This document shows, one piece after another, positions 26,053 through 35,713 of a stretch of 64,000 bases of DNA (the first letter of the stretch is position 1; each line of letters starts with the position of its first letter). The position numbers were made by a program, and so were the translations under genes. A model generated the notes under the pieces. It was given only the letters and a program-made list of their open reading frames with translations. It was not told the DNA's origin and searched no databases. Source of the DNA: Candidatus Competibacteraceae bacterium (GTDB lineage: Bacteria; Pseudomonadota; Gammaproteobacteria; Competibacterales; Competibacteraceae); contig CP065007.1 in the NCBI GenBank assembly GCA_016699715.1, forward strand, positions 2,046,001-2,110,000, given 5' to 3'.

Positions 26053-27645
26053 TTAGTGCCGGAAATGCCGCATCCCGGTCAACACCATCGCCATATTGTG
26101 CTCGTCGGCGGCGGCGATCACCTCGCTGTCGCGCATCGAACCGCCCGGCTGGATGACGGCGGTAATCCCGAATTCAGCGGCCAGATCGATGCCGTCGCGG
26201 AACGGGAAGAAGGCGTCGGAACCCATCGCCGCGCCCTTCAGATCCAGCTTTTCCTCCTGCGCCTTCATGGCGGCGATCCGCGCCGAGAACACCCGGCTCA
26301 TCTGGCCGGCGCCGACTCCGAGAATCATCCCGTCCCGGCCGTAGACGATGGCGTTGGATTTGACGAACTTCACCACTTGCCAGGTGAACAGCAAATCGGC
26401 CAGTTCCTGGTCGCTGGGCTGGCGTTTGCTGACCACCTTCAAATCGGCCGGCGCCACCTGGCCCAAGTCACGATCCTGCACCAGCAACCCGCCGGTAACC
26501 CGCTTGTAATCCCAGCCCGGCGCCCGGTCGCTCTCCCAGTGGCCGCAGGCCAGCACCCGCACGTTCTGCTTGCTGGCGGTCGCCGCCAGCGCCTCCGGCG
26601 TGACTTCCGGGGCGATGATCACCTCGACGAACTGCCGATCCACAATCGTCTTGGCGGTAACGGCGTCCAGCGGCCGGTTGAAGGCGATGATGCCGCCGAA
26701 AGCCGAGGTCGGGTCGGCCTGAAAGGCGCGGTTGTACGCTTCGAGAATGCTCGAGCCGACCGCCACGCCGCAGGGATTGGCGTGCTTGACGATCACGCAG
26801 GCCGGCGCGGCGAAACTCTTGACGCATTCCAGCGCGGCGTCGGTGTCGGCAACGTTGTTGTAGGACAGCTCCTTGCCCTGCAACTGGTGAGCGGTGGCGA
26901 TGCAGGCTTCGGCCGGCTTGGGCTCGACGTAGAACGCCGCCTGCTGGTGCGGGTTCTCGCCGTAGCGCATGTCCTGAGCCTTGACGAACTGGGTGGTATA
27001 GCGGCGTGGGAACGGGTCGCGCCCGCCCTCGGCGCGGATCGAGCCGAGATAGTTGGCGATGGCGCCGTCGTAGCGGGCGGTATGCTCGAACACCTTGACC
27101 GCCAGTTCGAAGCGGGTGGCGTCGCCGACAATCCCTTGATTCGAATGCATCTCGGCCAGCACTCGCTCGTAGTCGCCGGCATCGACCACCACGGTAACCG
27201 CCGCGTGGTTCTTGGCCGCCGCCCGCAGCATCGCCGGCCCGCCAATATCGATATTCTCGATGGCGTCGGCCAGCATGCAGTCCGGCTTGGCGACCGTGGC
27301 TTCGAACGGATAAAGGTTCACCACCAGCAAATCGATGGGGGCGATGCCGAACTGATTCATCGCCAGATCGTCCTCGCCGCGCCGCCCCAGCAGCCCACCG
27401 TGCACCCGGGGATGCAGGGTCTTGAGCCGCCCGTCCATCATTTCCGGAAAGCCGGTGTAATCGGCGACATCGATGACGGGGATGTTGTTTTCGGCCAGTA
27501 GCCGGGCGGTGCCGCCGGTCGAGAGGAGTTCTACATTCAGTTCACGCAGGGCACGGGCGAAATCCACGAGACCGGTTTTATCGGAAACGCTGAGCAGGGC
27601 GCGGCGGACGGGAAGAGCGGGTGTTGGGTTCATACGGGGGTCCAT
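26053..27645 (-). CDS. purH: Bifunctional AICAR transformylase / IMP cyclohydrolase
   Basis: This enzyme carries out the last two steps of IMP synthesis. Its 530 residues match. The N-terminal cyclohydrolase half begins RRALLSVSDKTGLVDFARAL and contains DNIDIGGP-type loop residues (ENIDIGGPAMLRAAAKNH). The transformylase half shows NPCGVAVGSS, SNAIVYGRDGM and DAFFPFRDGID. Two in-frame ATGs are possible, at 27645 and 27633; neither has an ideal ribosome site. It precedes purD. Confidence 0.97.
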   Translation of the reverse strand: MDPRMNPTPALPVRRALLSVSDKTGLVDFARALRELNVELLSTGGTARLLAENNIPVIDVADYTGFPEMMDGRLKTLHPRVHGGLLGRRGEDDLAMNQFGIAPIDLLVVNLYPFEATVAKPDCMLADAIENIDIGGPAMLRAAAKNHAAVTVVVDAGDYERVLAEMHSNQGIVGDATRFELAVKVFEHTARYDGAIANYLGSIRAEGGRDPFPRRYTTQFVKAQDMRYGENPHQQAAFYVEPKPAEACIATAHQLQGKELSYNNVADTDAALECVKSFAAPACVIVKHANPCGVAVGSSILEAYNRAFQADPTSAFGGIIAFNRPLDAVTAKTIVDRQFVEVIIAPEVTPEALAATASKQNVRVLACGHWESDRAPGWDYKRVTGGLLVQDRDLGQVAPADLKVVSKRQPSDQELADLLFTWQVVKFVKSNAIVYGRDGMILGVGAGQMSRVFSARIAAMKAQEEKLDLKGAAMGSDAFFPFRDGIDLAAEFGITAVIQPGGSMRDSEVIAAADEHNMAMVLTGMRHFRH

Positions 27646-27695
27646 TGCCTCAATGAAAGGGAGTTGGCCAGAATGGTGAATAGCGCGACCGACGC

Positions 27696-28364
27696 TCAGA
27701 CGGTGTCCGCCTCGGGCACTGGCCCGAAATATAGATCGTAGAAGCGGTCTTTTTCCGGGTCGTACTGCATCAATTCACCGTTCTCCAAATCGTAATACCA
27801 GCCGTACAGGGTCAAGGTGCCATCCTCGACCCGTTGGCGAATAAACGGGAAAGTCAGCAGATTGGTCAGCGAAGTTCGCACCCCAGCCCGTTCGCAGGCC
27901 CGCTGCTTGAATTCGCGACTGGCATCCGGCCAGCGCCGCAGCACCTCATCGCGGGCGGGGGCGGCGATTCGCACCCAGGGCGCGATATAGCCTTCGCCTT
28001 CGTCATTTTCACCGTAGCCGTCCAACAAGGCGTGGATACCGCCACAGTGCGAATGACCGAGCACGATGATGTTATGGACATGCAGGTTGCAAACCGCGAA
28101 TTCCAGGGCGGCGCTGGTGCCATGATAACGGCCGGTGGTTTCGTAGGGCGGCACCAGGCTGGCGACATTGCGCACCACGAACAAATCGCCGGGCGCGGAA
28201 TCGGTGAGGATGGCGGGGTCCACTCGGGAATCGCTGCACCCGATCAGCAAGGTGCGGGGGGTTTGCCCCTGCATCGCCAGCCGGTTGAACAACTCCCGGT
28301 TCGGCTCGAAACTCTTGACGCGAAAGCGCTGGAAACCTTTCAGCAATTCGTGGATGTCGGACAT
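27696..28364 (-). CDS. Beta-class carbonic anhydrase
   Basis: This cytoplasmic zinc enzyme interconverts CO2 and bicarbonate. In its 222 residues the zinc ligands are Cys43 (GCSDSR), His104 and Cys107 (LGHSHCGG), with Asp45 as the gate residue. It follows a NuoM-like gene by 66 bases on the same strand and is the last gene of the apparent DAB locus. That placement suggests it could equilibrate carbon brought in by the transporter or supply bicarbonate to carboxylases such as those of purine synthesis next door. Confidence 0.94.
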   Translation of the reverse strand: MSDIHELLKGFQRFRVKSFEPNRELFNRLAMQGQTPRTLLIGCSDSRVDPAILTDSAPGDLFVVRNVASLVPPYETTGRYHGTSAALEFAVCNLHVHNIIVLGHSHCGGIHALLDGYGENDEGEGYIAPWVRIAAPARDEVLRRWPDASREFKQRACERAGVRTSLTNLLTFPFIRQRVEDGTLTLYGWYYDLENGELMQYDPEKDRFYDLYFGPVPEADTV

Positions 28365-28430
28365 GGCGGGTCACTGCGGTGGTTTGGGTTCACGCGCATT
28401 ATACCCCGCCATGCTCGAAGAACCTTCCGC

Positions 28431-29960
28431 CTATTGCCCTACCGCCAGTCGCGCCACCCAGGCGTTGCTGGCGCCCGCCGTGACCCCCTGCACCCACTGG
28501 GGAAACAGCCCGCCGACCAGCACCAGCAATCCCAGCACGCCAGCCACCAGCAGCTCGCGCGGCCGTAGATCCAGGACGGACGCCAGCTCGGGATTGGCCA
28601 GCGGCCCCAGGAACGCCCGCTGGAAGAAGCCCAGAAAATAGGCGGCGCTCAGGATCACCCCACCCAGCGCCACCAGCGCCAGGACGGGAGACACCTGCAT
28701 AATTCCAAGCAGGATCAATAGCTCGGCAACGAAGCCGTTGGTCCCCGGCAAGCCGATGGACGCCATCCCCAGCAGCAGAAAGAAGGCGGTGAACAGCGGC
28801 AGCGGGCCGACCAAGCCGCCCAGGCTGGCCAGATCGGTCGAGCCCAGTCGATGGCGCAGGAACCCGGCGAGGAGCATGAGGCCGCCCGCGACCACTCCAA
28901 AATTGAGCAGTTGGAAGATCGCGCCCTGTATCCCCTGGCTATTCATGACGGCGATACCCACGATCACCAGCCCAACGTGGCTGACGCTGGAAAAGGCCAG
29001 CATCTTGCGGAGGTTGGACTGCCGCAGCGCCACCAGCGCCCCATAGAGCGCGCCGAATCCGCCCAGCGCCGCCATCAGCCAGAAGTATTCGCGCGCCGCC
29101 GTCGGGGCCAGCGGCAAGGCAAAGCGCAGGATGCCGAACGCGCCGAGTTTGAGGCCGACCAGCAGCGCGCTCAAGCCCACCGGACCCTCCCGCAGCACGG
29201 TCGGCAACCAGGTATGAAAGGGAAACAGCGGAGCTTTGACGGCAAAGCCGAAAAACAGCAGCAGAAAGACGGCGGTCTGCACCGAGGGGGGCAGCGGCTG
29301 TTCGAGCAGGATCAGGTAATCGAATGACAATCCGCCAGGAATCGACGCACCCGTAGTGCCGGCGTGATGGAGCCCGAGCAGCAGGATGGCGAACAACAAC
29401 GGGATGCCGCCGGCCAGCATGAACAGCGTGTACTTGATCGCGGCGAAGCGCCGTTCCGGACCGATACCCCACAGGCTGATCAGGAAATAGATCGGCACCA
29501 GGGTCAGTTCCCAGAACAGGAAGAACAGCACCAGATCCAGGGCACAGAACACGCCCATGGTGACGCCTTCCAGCGCCAGCAGCAGGGCGAAGTACAAGCG
29601 GGGCAGGGTCTGAATGCTGGTCCAGGACGCCAGGATGACGGCGCAGAACAGCAGCGCGGTCAGCGGCGGGAACAGGGCGGAAATGCCGTCGATTCCGAGT
29701 AGATACTGGACATTCAGGCTGGGAATCCACACCGCCCGCTCCACGAACTGCATCCCGGCGTCTTCCGGGCGCAGCGCGGCCAGCATCAGCAGCGACAGGG
29801 CCAGTTCCAGAACGGCGCCGGCCAGCGCCCAGACCCGCACGGTACGACTCTCGCGCAGGAACGGCAACACCAGCGCCCAGACCAGCGGCAGCAGGATCAA
29901 GAGGCTCAGAATGGGGATGCCGATGGGATCGACGGGAGATAGGGGTTCTGGACTTATCAT
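28431..29960 (-). CDS. NuoM-like proton-channel subunit (downstream copy)
   Basis: The 509-residue integral membrane protein with about 14 helices is of the complex I antiporter-like family. The proton-path residues are conserved: Glu in FWELTLVPIYFLI and Lys in GFAVKAPLFPFHTWLP, plus SNLRKMLAFSSVSHVGL. No other complex I genes are present. Its neighbours are beta-carbonic anhydrase and, past an accessory block, a dabB-like gene, so a role in ion-driven inorganic carbon uptake is inferred rather than NADH oxidation. Confidence 0.88.
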   Translation of the reverse strand: MISPEPLSPVDPIGIPILSLLILLPLVWALVLPFLRESRTVRVWALAGAVLELALSLLMLAALRPEDAGMQFVERAVWIPSLNVQYLLGIDGISALFPPLTALLFCAVILASWTSIQTLPRLYFALLLALEGVTMGVFCALDLVLFFLFWELTLVPIYFLISLWGIGPERRFAAIKYTLFMLAGGIPLLFAILLLGLHHAGTTGASIPGGLSFDYLILLEQPLPPSVQTAVFLLLFFGFAVKAPLFPFHTWLPTVLREGPVGLSALLVGLKLGAFGILRFALPLAPTAAREYFWLMAALGGFGALYGALVALRQSNLRKMLAFSSVSHVGLVIVGIAVMNSQGIQGAIFQLLNFGVVAGGLMLLAGFLRHRLGSTDLASLGGLVGPLPLFTAFFLLLGMASIGLPGTNGFVAELLILLGIMQVSPVLALVALGGVILSAAYFLGFFQRAFLGPLANPELASVLDLRPRELLVAGVLGLLVLVGGLFPQWVQGVTAGASNAWVARLAVGQ

Positions 29961-30013
29961 ATAGGCGATTTTGGAAATGGTTTCGAGTCATTAGCGCAGA
30001 GACAGAATACAAT

Positions 30014-30745
30014 TTAGGTGCACTTATGGCGCATTTCTTTTTCAAGAATTTCTTTGACGAACGATGGAATTTCTTTTTCGAGAGATATAGATTCAGCTTT
30101 TATTCTCTCGTAAATTTCGATTTCATCACCCTGCCAGATTAGATCAAGCCGACGCATTTGACGCATGGCAAGGTGAGAGTAATTTTCTGGATATGCCCAG
30201 TAGCAGGTCAAACAAATCGTCCTATCCTTGATGGTTTGCCAGTTCTCACAATGCTCGCAAGACCACGATTTTGCTCGATTTGCTGAACCGCAAAGAAGCA
30301 TAAAATCATCTGGATTGAGTTCGTCACCTTCACCATCGCCTCCCACCTCGTAGGGGATACGATGGTCAATTTGCATGTCTCGTTCCTCTACTTCTTCAAG
30401 GTAGATAAAGCACTTACAACCATATTTTTCGACCAATGCATCTCTAATTTTCTTGGAAAGTCCCGTCCGGCCCGATAATTTCCTGAACCGTTTGGTACTT
30501 ACGTCACCGAAGCGGTAAGCAGCAATTCTCCGTCCGTCCGAGCCTGTAACACGGAAGGTTTCAATAGAAATACCGTGTTCCCGCACATCCCGAACTGCCC
30601 TTGGAGGGTGATTGTAGCCATATTTATCTTTCAGCTCTTCTGTAGTGATAAATCCATGTTCTATAATATGATCAATCACGGTCTTCGGCCGTTTCGCGGT
30701 GACTGAACGGCATAACTCAATAAATTCCTTGGGAAGTTCAGACAT
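30014..30745 (-). CDS. HNH endonuclease, probable restriction enzyme
   Basis: The 243-residue protein is AT-rich. An N-terminal winged-helix-like part (KTVIDHIIEHGFITTEELKD) is followed by an HNH nuclease core: DMQIDHRIPYEVGG, then LLCGSANRAKSWSCEHC and CLTCYWAYPEN, with cysteine pairs that should bind a structural zinc. Its start overlaps the end of the methyltransferase gene by eight bases, the layout of a type II restriction-modification pair. Recognition sequence is unknown. Confidence 0.8.
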   Translation of the reverse strand: MSELPKEFIELCRSVTAKRPKTVIDHIIEHGFITTEELKDKYGYNHPPRAVRDVREHGISIETFRVTGSDGRRIAAYRFGDVSTKRFRKLSGRTGLSKKIRDALVEKYGCKCFIYLEEVEERDMQIDHRIPYEVGGDGEGDELNPDDFMLLCGSANRAKSWSCEHCENWQTIKDRTICLTCYWAYPENYSHLAMRQMRRLDLIWQGDEIEIYERIKAESISLEKEIPSFVKEILEKEMRHKCT

Positions 30746-31664
30746 AAGGGATGCTAAGCTCTAGCAACATATGCTGCTGTTCATGAGGGCGGTAATAGTT
30801 AGTCGGTTTATGGGTGAGCTTTTCAGTCAGCGCCCACGAAAGGTATAGGGATTCATATGTGGTTTCATCGCGCCCAAGCAATGTCGCTTGGCTGGACCTC
30901 CCAGCTTCCAGCTCGACACGGGTTAACCCAAGAGAAGAAGGCAACAACTCTCCAAAGGTTCTGTCACCTCTGCGCCCATCATAGCTGACTATATAAGAAA
31001 CCCTACGCGAATTAAGCTCCTGAAGCGCTGAAACAAAATCACTATAAGAAATTCCCGATAAATATCTTGCGTCCCTGTCACCGCATACACCTTGATATGG
31101 AGGATCCATATAAACCAGATCAGATGTTCCAACTTGGGCTAAAACTGCCATATAGTCCAGCGACGAAAAAGTAGTCTTGCCTTTCAATAAAGATGAAACA
31201 CCAATAATATTTGCACGCATGGTTTCCGGTTGAGTGCCGCACCGTCTTTTGTCTGGACTCTGATTAAATAGTCCGTCAGTATTATAGCGTACTGCCCCCT
31301 TGACACATCGAGCAAGCAAATACAAGAAAAGTCGTGGGTCTTGCGTGCGATTAAAGTCATCGCGGACCCTGTAGTAATGTTCAATGGAACTCTGATGTTG
31401 TTCTTTCCAAGTTTCTTCATAGAACGAAGCGATCTCGATGGGATAGTCCACAATTAGACGCAACAATTCCACCAATGGTTTATTCAAGTCGTTAATCAAA
31501 TAGGATTGCGCCATCTGCCGGGCGGCGGCAGCAATGCTGATCGCAGCCGATCCCGCAAACGGTTCAATGAGGCGTTCGATACCCTTCGGAACATATCGCA
31601 AAATGATCGGAGCTAAATTGCGTTTGCTTCCTTGGTATTGAATTGGATGGGGAATGTTTTTCAT
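30738..31664 (-). CDS. Dam-class (D12) N6-adenine DNA methyltransferase
   Basis: The 308-residue protein has the class's first block QYQGSKRNLAP, motif I in LIEPFAGSAAIS and catalytic DPPY in LVYMDPPYQGV. It should protect host DNA from the overlapping HNH endonuclease gene. The ATG at 31664 is chosen because AGGTG lies nine bases upstream and homology begins there; the frame is open to 31748. The codon use and AT-richness differ from the high-GC genes on both sides, a sign of transfer. Confidence 0.88.
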   Translation of the reverse strand: MKNIPHPIQYQGSKRNLAPIILRYVPKGIERLIEPFAGSAAISIAAAARQMAQSYLINDLNKPLVELLRLIVDYPIEIASFYEETWKEQHQSSIEHYYRVRDDFNRTQDPRLFLYLLARCVKGAVRYNTDGLFNQSPDKRRCGTQPETMRANIIGVSSLLKGKTTFSSLDYMAVLAQVGTSDLVYMDPPYQGVCGDRDARYLSGISYSDFVSALQELNSRRVSYIVSYDGRRGDRTFGELLPSSLGLTRVELEAGRSSQATLLGRDETTYESLYLSWALTEKLTHKPTNYYRPHEQQHMLLELSIPYV

Positions 31665-31750
31665 TTTCAATGCACCTGTAAAAATTAAAATATTTCTGGC
31701 AAAATTGCTAATGGGTAAGTGATATTTTCTCCTTCGACACATCCTCAACG

Positions 31751-32137
31751 TTACACCACCCGAACGGTACTACCATAGCGCGCGAGCTTCACATCCGTTG
31801 TCAGCAGGATAAGCGGCTCGCTCAGGGATTGTGCCACCAACAAGCGATCAAAGGGGTCCTTATGGTCATCGAATACGGGTAGCGTGGTCACTTGCAGCAC
31901 ATGCTCGTCTTCGATGGGTAGCCATGAAAAACCGTCCGCGATAATCTGACAGTTCAATGCCTGCAAATCGATCTTTAGCTTGCCTTTGCTGATCTTGATC
32001 GCCATCTCCCATTGCGAAGCCCGGCTGATCAGAACGCTTTCAGCGCTTTGCTCGATGAGTGTCCGCGCCTGAGTCGGGACACGAGCAGATTCAAACATCC
32101 ACCAATAGATGATTTGCGTGTCGAGCAACAACCGCAT
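31751..32137 (-). CDS. vapC: VapC-type PIN-domain toxin
   Basis: The 128-residue PIN-domain RNase begins MRLLLDTQIIYWW and has ISRASQWEMAIKISKGKL, then DHKDPFDRLLVAQ, giving the acidic residues that bind the metal. It should cleave RNA when free of its antitoxin. It starts 14 bases after the vapB stop and forms a standard pair. It sits between dabB and the restriction-modification genes. Confidence 0.9.
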   Translation of the reverse strand: MRLLLDTQIIYWWMFESARVPTQARTLIEQSAESVLISRASQWEMAIKISKGKLKIDLQALNCQIIADGFSWLPIEDEHVLQVTTLPVFDDHKDPFDRLLVAQSLSEPLILLTTDVKLARYGSTVRVV

Positions 32138-32151
32138 GTCTGGCTGTTCCG

Positions 32152-32412
32152 CTACGGCTTGTTGCCTTTCGACGTTTCTTCGTCTTTGAATACATCGAAG
32201 TCGTCGTCTATCGGATCATTGAAATCATCGGCCATCCACCCCTGCCCCTCCATGCTACCCGGCGGTGCGATCCGGCGGCGCGGTGGTTTGTAGACGGTGA
32301 GTATGGCAATCGGCTGACCGGCACGGGCGATGACGACCTCCTCACCACGCTCGACGGCTTCCAGAAGCCGGGAAAGGTGAGTTTTGGCCTCGTGAATGTT
32401 GACGGTTTGCAT
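32152..32412 (-). CDS. vapB: VapB/Phd-type antitoxin
   Basis: The 86-residue protein opens MQTVNIHEAKTHLSRLLEAV, the Phd/YefM DNA-binding fold, and has an acidic C-terminal tail that should wrap its toxin. The ATG at 32412 is preferred because GGAGAA lies six bases before it; the frame is open to 32433. It is cotranscribed with vapC and is likely autoregulatory, as is usual for this family. Confidence 0.88.
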   Translation of the reverse strand: MQTVNIHEAKTHLSRLLEAVERGEEVVIARAGQPIAILTVYKPPRRRIAPPGSMEGQGWMADDFNDPIDDDFDVFKDEETSKGNKP

Positions 32413-32522
32413 GGTGTTCTCCGGGTTAGTCATCGGCTAGTCTAGTCGGGTGACGGCAACGGCGACAAGCCCAACACCACATCTGCTGGCAGTCCCTCTC
32501 CCGCAAAAGCGAAAAAACCAAG

Positions 32523-35500
32523 TCAATGCCCGCCACCCGCCTCGAACACCCGCGCCACCTGCTCCACCGCCTCGCTGATGGTCTCAATCCACGGATCGGC
32601 GTACAGCCCGACGCCGATGAGCACCGCGCACAACAGACCCGCCACGATCAATTCCCGCGACCGCAGATCGACCAGGGGCAGTGTCACGCCCTTCGGATTA
32701 CGAGCCAGGAAAATCCGCTGATAGGCCCACAACAGATAACCGGCCGCCAGCACATTGCCGGAAGCGGCGATGATGGCCACGCCCCAGCCATAGGACTCGA
32801 ACACCCCTTCCAGGGCCAAATGAGCGGCCTCGAAACCGGGCGTACCCGGCATGGCGATGCTGCCCAGCACCACCACCAAAAAGGTCAACCCAAGCAAGGG
32901 CGCGGCGTCGAACAAGCCGCCCAGACGGTGAAACCGGGTGGTACCCAAACGGCGGTACAGCAAACCCGCGATGATGAACAGCCCCGCCGCCGCCAAGCCC
33001 AGATTCAGGCTGAGCAGGAGACCACCTTTGAACCCGGAGGCGGTCAGCGAGAACAGTCCGGCCACCAGCGCGCCGGTGTGGCTGATCACCGCGAACGCCA
33101 GCAGGCGACGCAAGTCGGTGCGGATGAAGGCCAGCAGCGCGCCGTACACCATCCCGGCCAGGCCCAGCGCCACGATGGCCGTGTCCCACTGCCGGGCGGC
33201 GGCGGGCAGCAGCGGCAAGACAAAGCGCAACAGCGCATAAATCCCAACCTTCACCCCCACCAGAAACACCATGCCGACCGCGACCGTGCCATGTTTGGCC
33301 ACGATGGGCAGCCAGGCGTGCAGGGGGAACAGCGCCAGCCGCACCGCCAACCCCGCGAACAGCAGGATGAAGATCAGCGACTGCCGCCCTTCCGGCACCG
33401 GCGTTGCCAGCAAGGCGGGCAAATCGACGGACCAAACGCCATCGGCCGCGCCAGCATGATTCCAAGCCAGCAACACGATCCCGGCCAGCAGCATCGCCAA
33501 ACCGCCCAGCATCGAGCGCGCGAACTGCCAGGCCGCCCGGTTGCGCCCCGGACTGGTCCCGTAGCAAGCGATCAGCACGGTGGCCGGAATTGTCTCGGCC
33601 AGCGCGAACAGCCAGAATTGCAGCAGATTCAAGGCAGTGAACATCCCCATCAGCGCCGCTTCCAGCGCCAGCACACTGCCGACGAACGCGCCGGGCCGCT
33701 CCTGCCGGTGTGGCTGGGCGTAGAGGATGACGAACAGCGTCAACAGCGCCGTCAGCGGCAGGAACAACACACTGAGGCCATCGACGCCAAGGTGAATACC
33801 CAGCCACGGCAACACCTCGAAACGCTCGACGAACTGCATCCCCGGCGCATGCGCTTGGAAACCGGCCAGCAATTGCACCGCCAAAATCAGCTCCACCACC
33901 GCGACGCTCAGACCCAGCGCAAACGCGGTCCGCGCCTGCCGGGCGCGCCAAGCCGCGATCATGCCGAGCAGGGGAACGCCGAGTAGCGCGCTCAACAGCG
34001 GAAAAGCAGCCGGCCCGGTTCCCGGTTCCTCCCCGCCGTGCATCATCTCGCCGATCCCGGCCAGCACCGCCAGGATCACCGCCATCACCGCGATCCAGGC
34101 CCAGGATCGACCCAGCCAGCGCTCCACCCGGCTCAGTCCATAGCCCATGCGGTGACTGGTCGTCACGATCCCCTGCCCGACGGCCTTGAAGACCAGTTGT
34201 TCCTCGACTCGGTGAAACGCCGCCGCCATCCATTCGGTCACATGCCCCACGATCCCCTGCCCCCGATCCATGGCGTCGGGCGCGCGTTCGAGTACCCGGC
34301 CGGTACCGAGTTGCCGCTCCTCCCACTGCGCCAGCGACGACAGGGCGTTCACCGCCGGCGCCGGCAACCCGGTCGCCCGATCCACCACGGCGGTATCGAA
34401 CGCGCTCAAATAAACCGCCAGGCGGCGCACGGGCCGGACCACGCTCCAGTTCGCAAGATCCTCCAACCAGAACCGCTGTAGCGCCGCCACATAGAGCCGA
34501 CGCCGGCGAGCGAGAAAGGCGGGCACGGGCCGGGCGCGCTCCCCTTGCAATTGGTACAAAATCGCGGGTGCGCTGAGGAATTGATAGGCGCGAAAAACCG
34601 CGTGACAACACAGATGCGCCAGCGCCAGCCGCCAGAAGCCGAGCCCGCAGGCCAGAAACATCAGCCCGACCTGTCCCGAGGTGGAGAAGATCAGGGCGCT
34701 CTTGATATCGGTTTGCGCCAACCCGCCCAGAAATCCATACAACGCCGTCGCCAACCCGACCGCCGCCATCACCGCCATCACAACCGGCGATGGCTCGAAC
34801 AAGGGCTGCAAACGCAGCACCAGATACACGCCGGCATGAACCATGACCGCGCCGTAGAACAAGGCGCTGGACGGTGTCGGTCCCTCCATCGCCCGCGCCA
34901 GCCACGGCGCCAGCGGCACCTGCGCCGACTTGGCGACCGCCGCCAGCAGGAAGCAGCCGGCCAACAGCCCAGCTTGCGTTGAACTTAGACTTGCCGCACC
35001 GGCGGTCACCACCTCCCAATCGGCGCTGCCCAGCCAATGGAACGACAGCGCGATCCCCAGCAGAAAGCCGGCATCGCCAACCCGGTTGGTGACGAAGACG
35101 CGGGTGGCGTTGTCGGCCGCGACTGGTCGATCCTGGAAAAACGCGATGAGTAGATAGGAACACAGCCCGGCGACTTCCCAACCGACGAAGGTCAACACCG
35201 CGTTGCCGCCGGTCACCAGCAGCGTCATCGCCGCCGCGAACAGACTCAGAACCAGGAAGAAGCGATGGAAACCGGGTTCCCGGTGCAGGTAGTTCACCGA
35301 AAAGCGAGCGACCAGCAGGCAGGCCAGCGACGCCAATACCAGCAGCGCGAGACTCAAATCGTCGATGACGAAGTTCAGGTTCACCCGAAACTCGCCGCTG
35401 GCCAGCCAGCGACCAAGCACCACCTGTTCGGGCAACGATCCGGCGAACCGGGCGACCGCCAGCGCCAGCACCGCCGCGAACGACGCGCCGCAGGCCACCA

Positions 35501-35627
35501 GCGCGATTTGGCTGGTGCGCCGCTCGTGCGCTTCGCCGTTGGCGTGCCCAAATAAAATAGCCACGCCAATCCACGACGCGGCAGCCAGCGGCAAGGTCGG
35601 GATCAGGGCGACAATCCACTCAAGCAT
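32523..35627 (-). CDS. dabB: DabB-like NuoL-NuoM fusion subunit of a bicarbonate transporter
   Basis: The 1034-residue membrane protein is made of two antiporter-like modules. Residues 1-540 resemble NuoL/DabB: Glu151 in VGWEVAGLCSYLL, Lys233 in AKSAQVPLAPWL, then GPTPSSALFYGAVMVHAGVY and TDIKSALIFSTSGQVGL. Residues from about 560 resemble NuoM: Glu678 in LAETIPATVL, but Arg763 (GLAVRLALFPLHAWLP) where NuoM has lysine. Typical DabB has only the first module. It should form the cation-coupled membrane part of the DAB system with DabA. Start at the ATG 35627, behind AGAGGTG; a GTG at 35636 is also in frame. Confidence 0.85.
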   Translation of the reverse strand: MLEWIVALIPTLPLAAASWIGVAILFGHANGEAHERRTSQIALVACGASFAAVLALAVARFAGSLPEQVVLGRWLASGEFRVNLNFVIDDLSLALLVLASLACLLVARFSVNYLHREPGFHRFFLVLSLFAAAMTLLVTGGNAVLTFVGWEVAGLCSYLLIAFFQDRPVAADNATRVFVTNRVGDAGFLLGIALSFHWLGSADWEVVTAGAASLSSTQAGLLAGCFLLAAVAKSAQVPLAPWLARAMEGPTPSSALFYGAVMVHAGVYLVLRLQPLFEPSPVVMAVMAAVGLATALYGFLGGLAQTDIKSALIFSTSGQVGLMFLACGLGFWRLALAHLCCHAVFRAYQFLSAPAILYQLQGERARPVPAFLARRRRLYVAALQRFWLEDLANWSVVRPVRRLAVYLSAFDTAVVDRATGLPAPAVNALSSLAQWEERQLGTGRVLERAPDAMDRGQGIVGHVTEWMAAAFHRVEEQLVFKAVGQGIVTTSHRMGYGLSRVERWLGRSWAWIAVMAVILAVLAGIGEMMHGGEEPGTGPAAFPLLSALLGVPLLGMIAAWRARQARTAFALGLSVAVVELILAVQLLAGFQAHAPGMQFVERFEVLPWLGIHLGVDGLSVLFLPLTALLTLFVILYAQPHRQERPGAFVGSVLALEAALMGMFTALNLLQFWLFALAETIPATVLIACYGTSPGRNRAAWQFARSMLGGLAMLLAGIVLLAWNHAGAADGVWSVDLPALLATPVPEGRQSLIFILLFAGLAVRLALFPLHAWLPIVAKHGTVAVGMVFLVGVKVGIYALLRFVLPLLPAAARQWDTAIVALGLAGMVYGALLAFIRTDLRRLLAFAVISHTGALVAGLFSLTASGFKGGLLLSLNLGLAAAGLFIIAGLLYRRLGTTRFHRLGGLFDAAPLLGLTFLVVVLGSIAMPGTPGFEAAHLALEGVFESYGWGVAIIAASGNVLAAGYLLWAYQRIFLARNPKGVTLPLVDLRSRELIVAGLLCAVLIGVGLYADPWIETISEAVEQVARVFEAGGGH

Positions 35628-35713
35628 GGTCAACACCTCTGCGTCATCATTCGGCTTCCATCGGCTGTGCTAGCGTACCCAGCGACCAATATAGAACAAT
35701 ATGAGTGTATGGC

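Noticed and set aside
26056..27501. Long open frame (481 codons) on the plus strand
   Set aside because: It lies exactly antisense to purH and its translation is rich in His, Arg and Gly, as expected for a shadow of a GC-rich gene.
32698..35619. 973-codon minus-strand frame
   Set aside because: It is the second frame of the dabB-like gene; the translation lacks membrane segments and has the arginine/glycine bias of a shadow.
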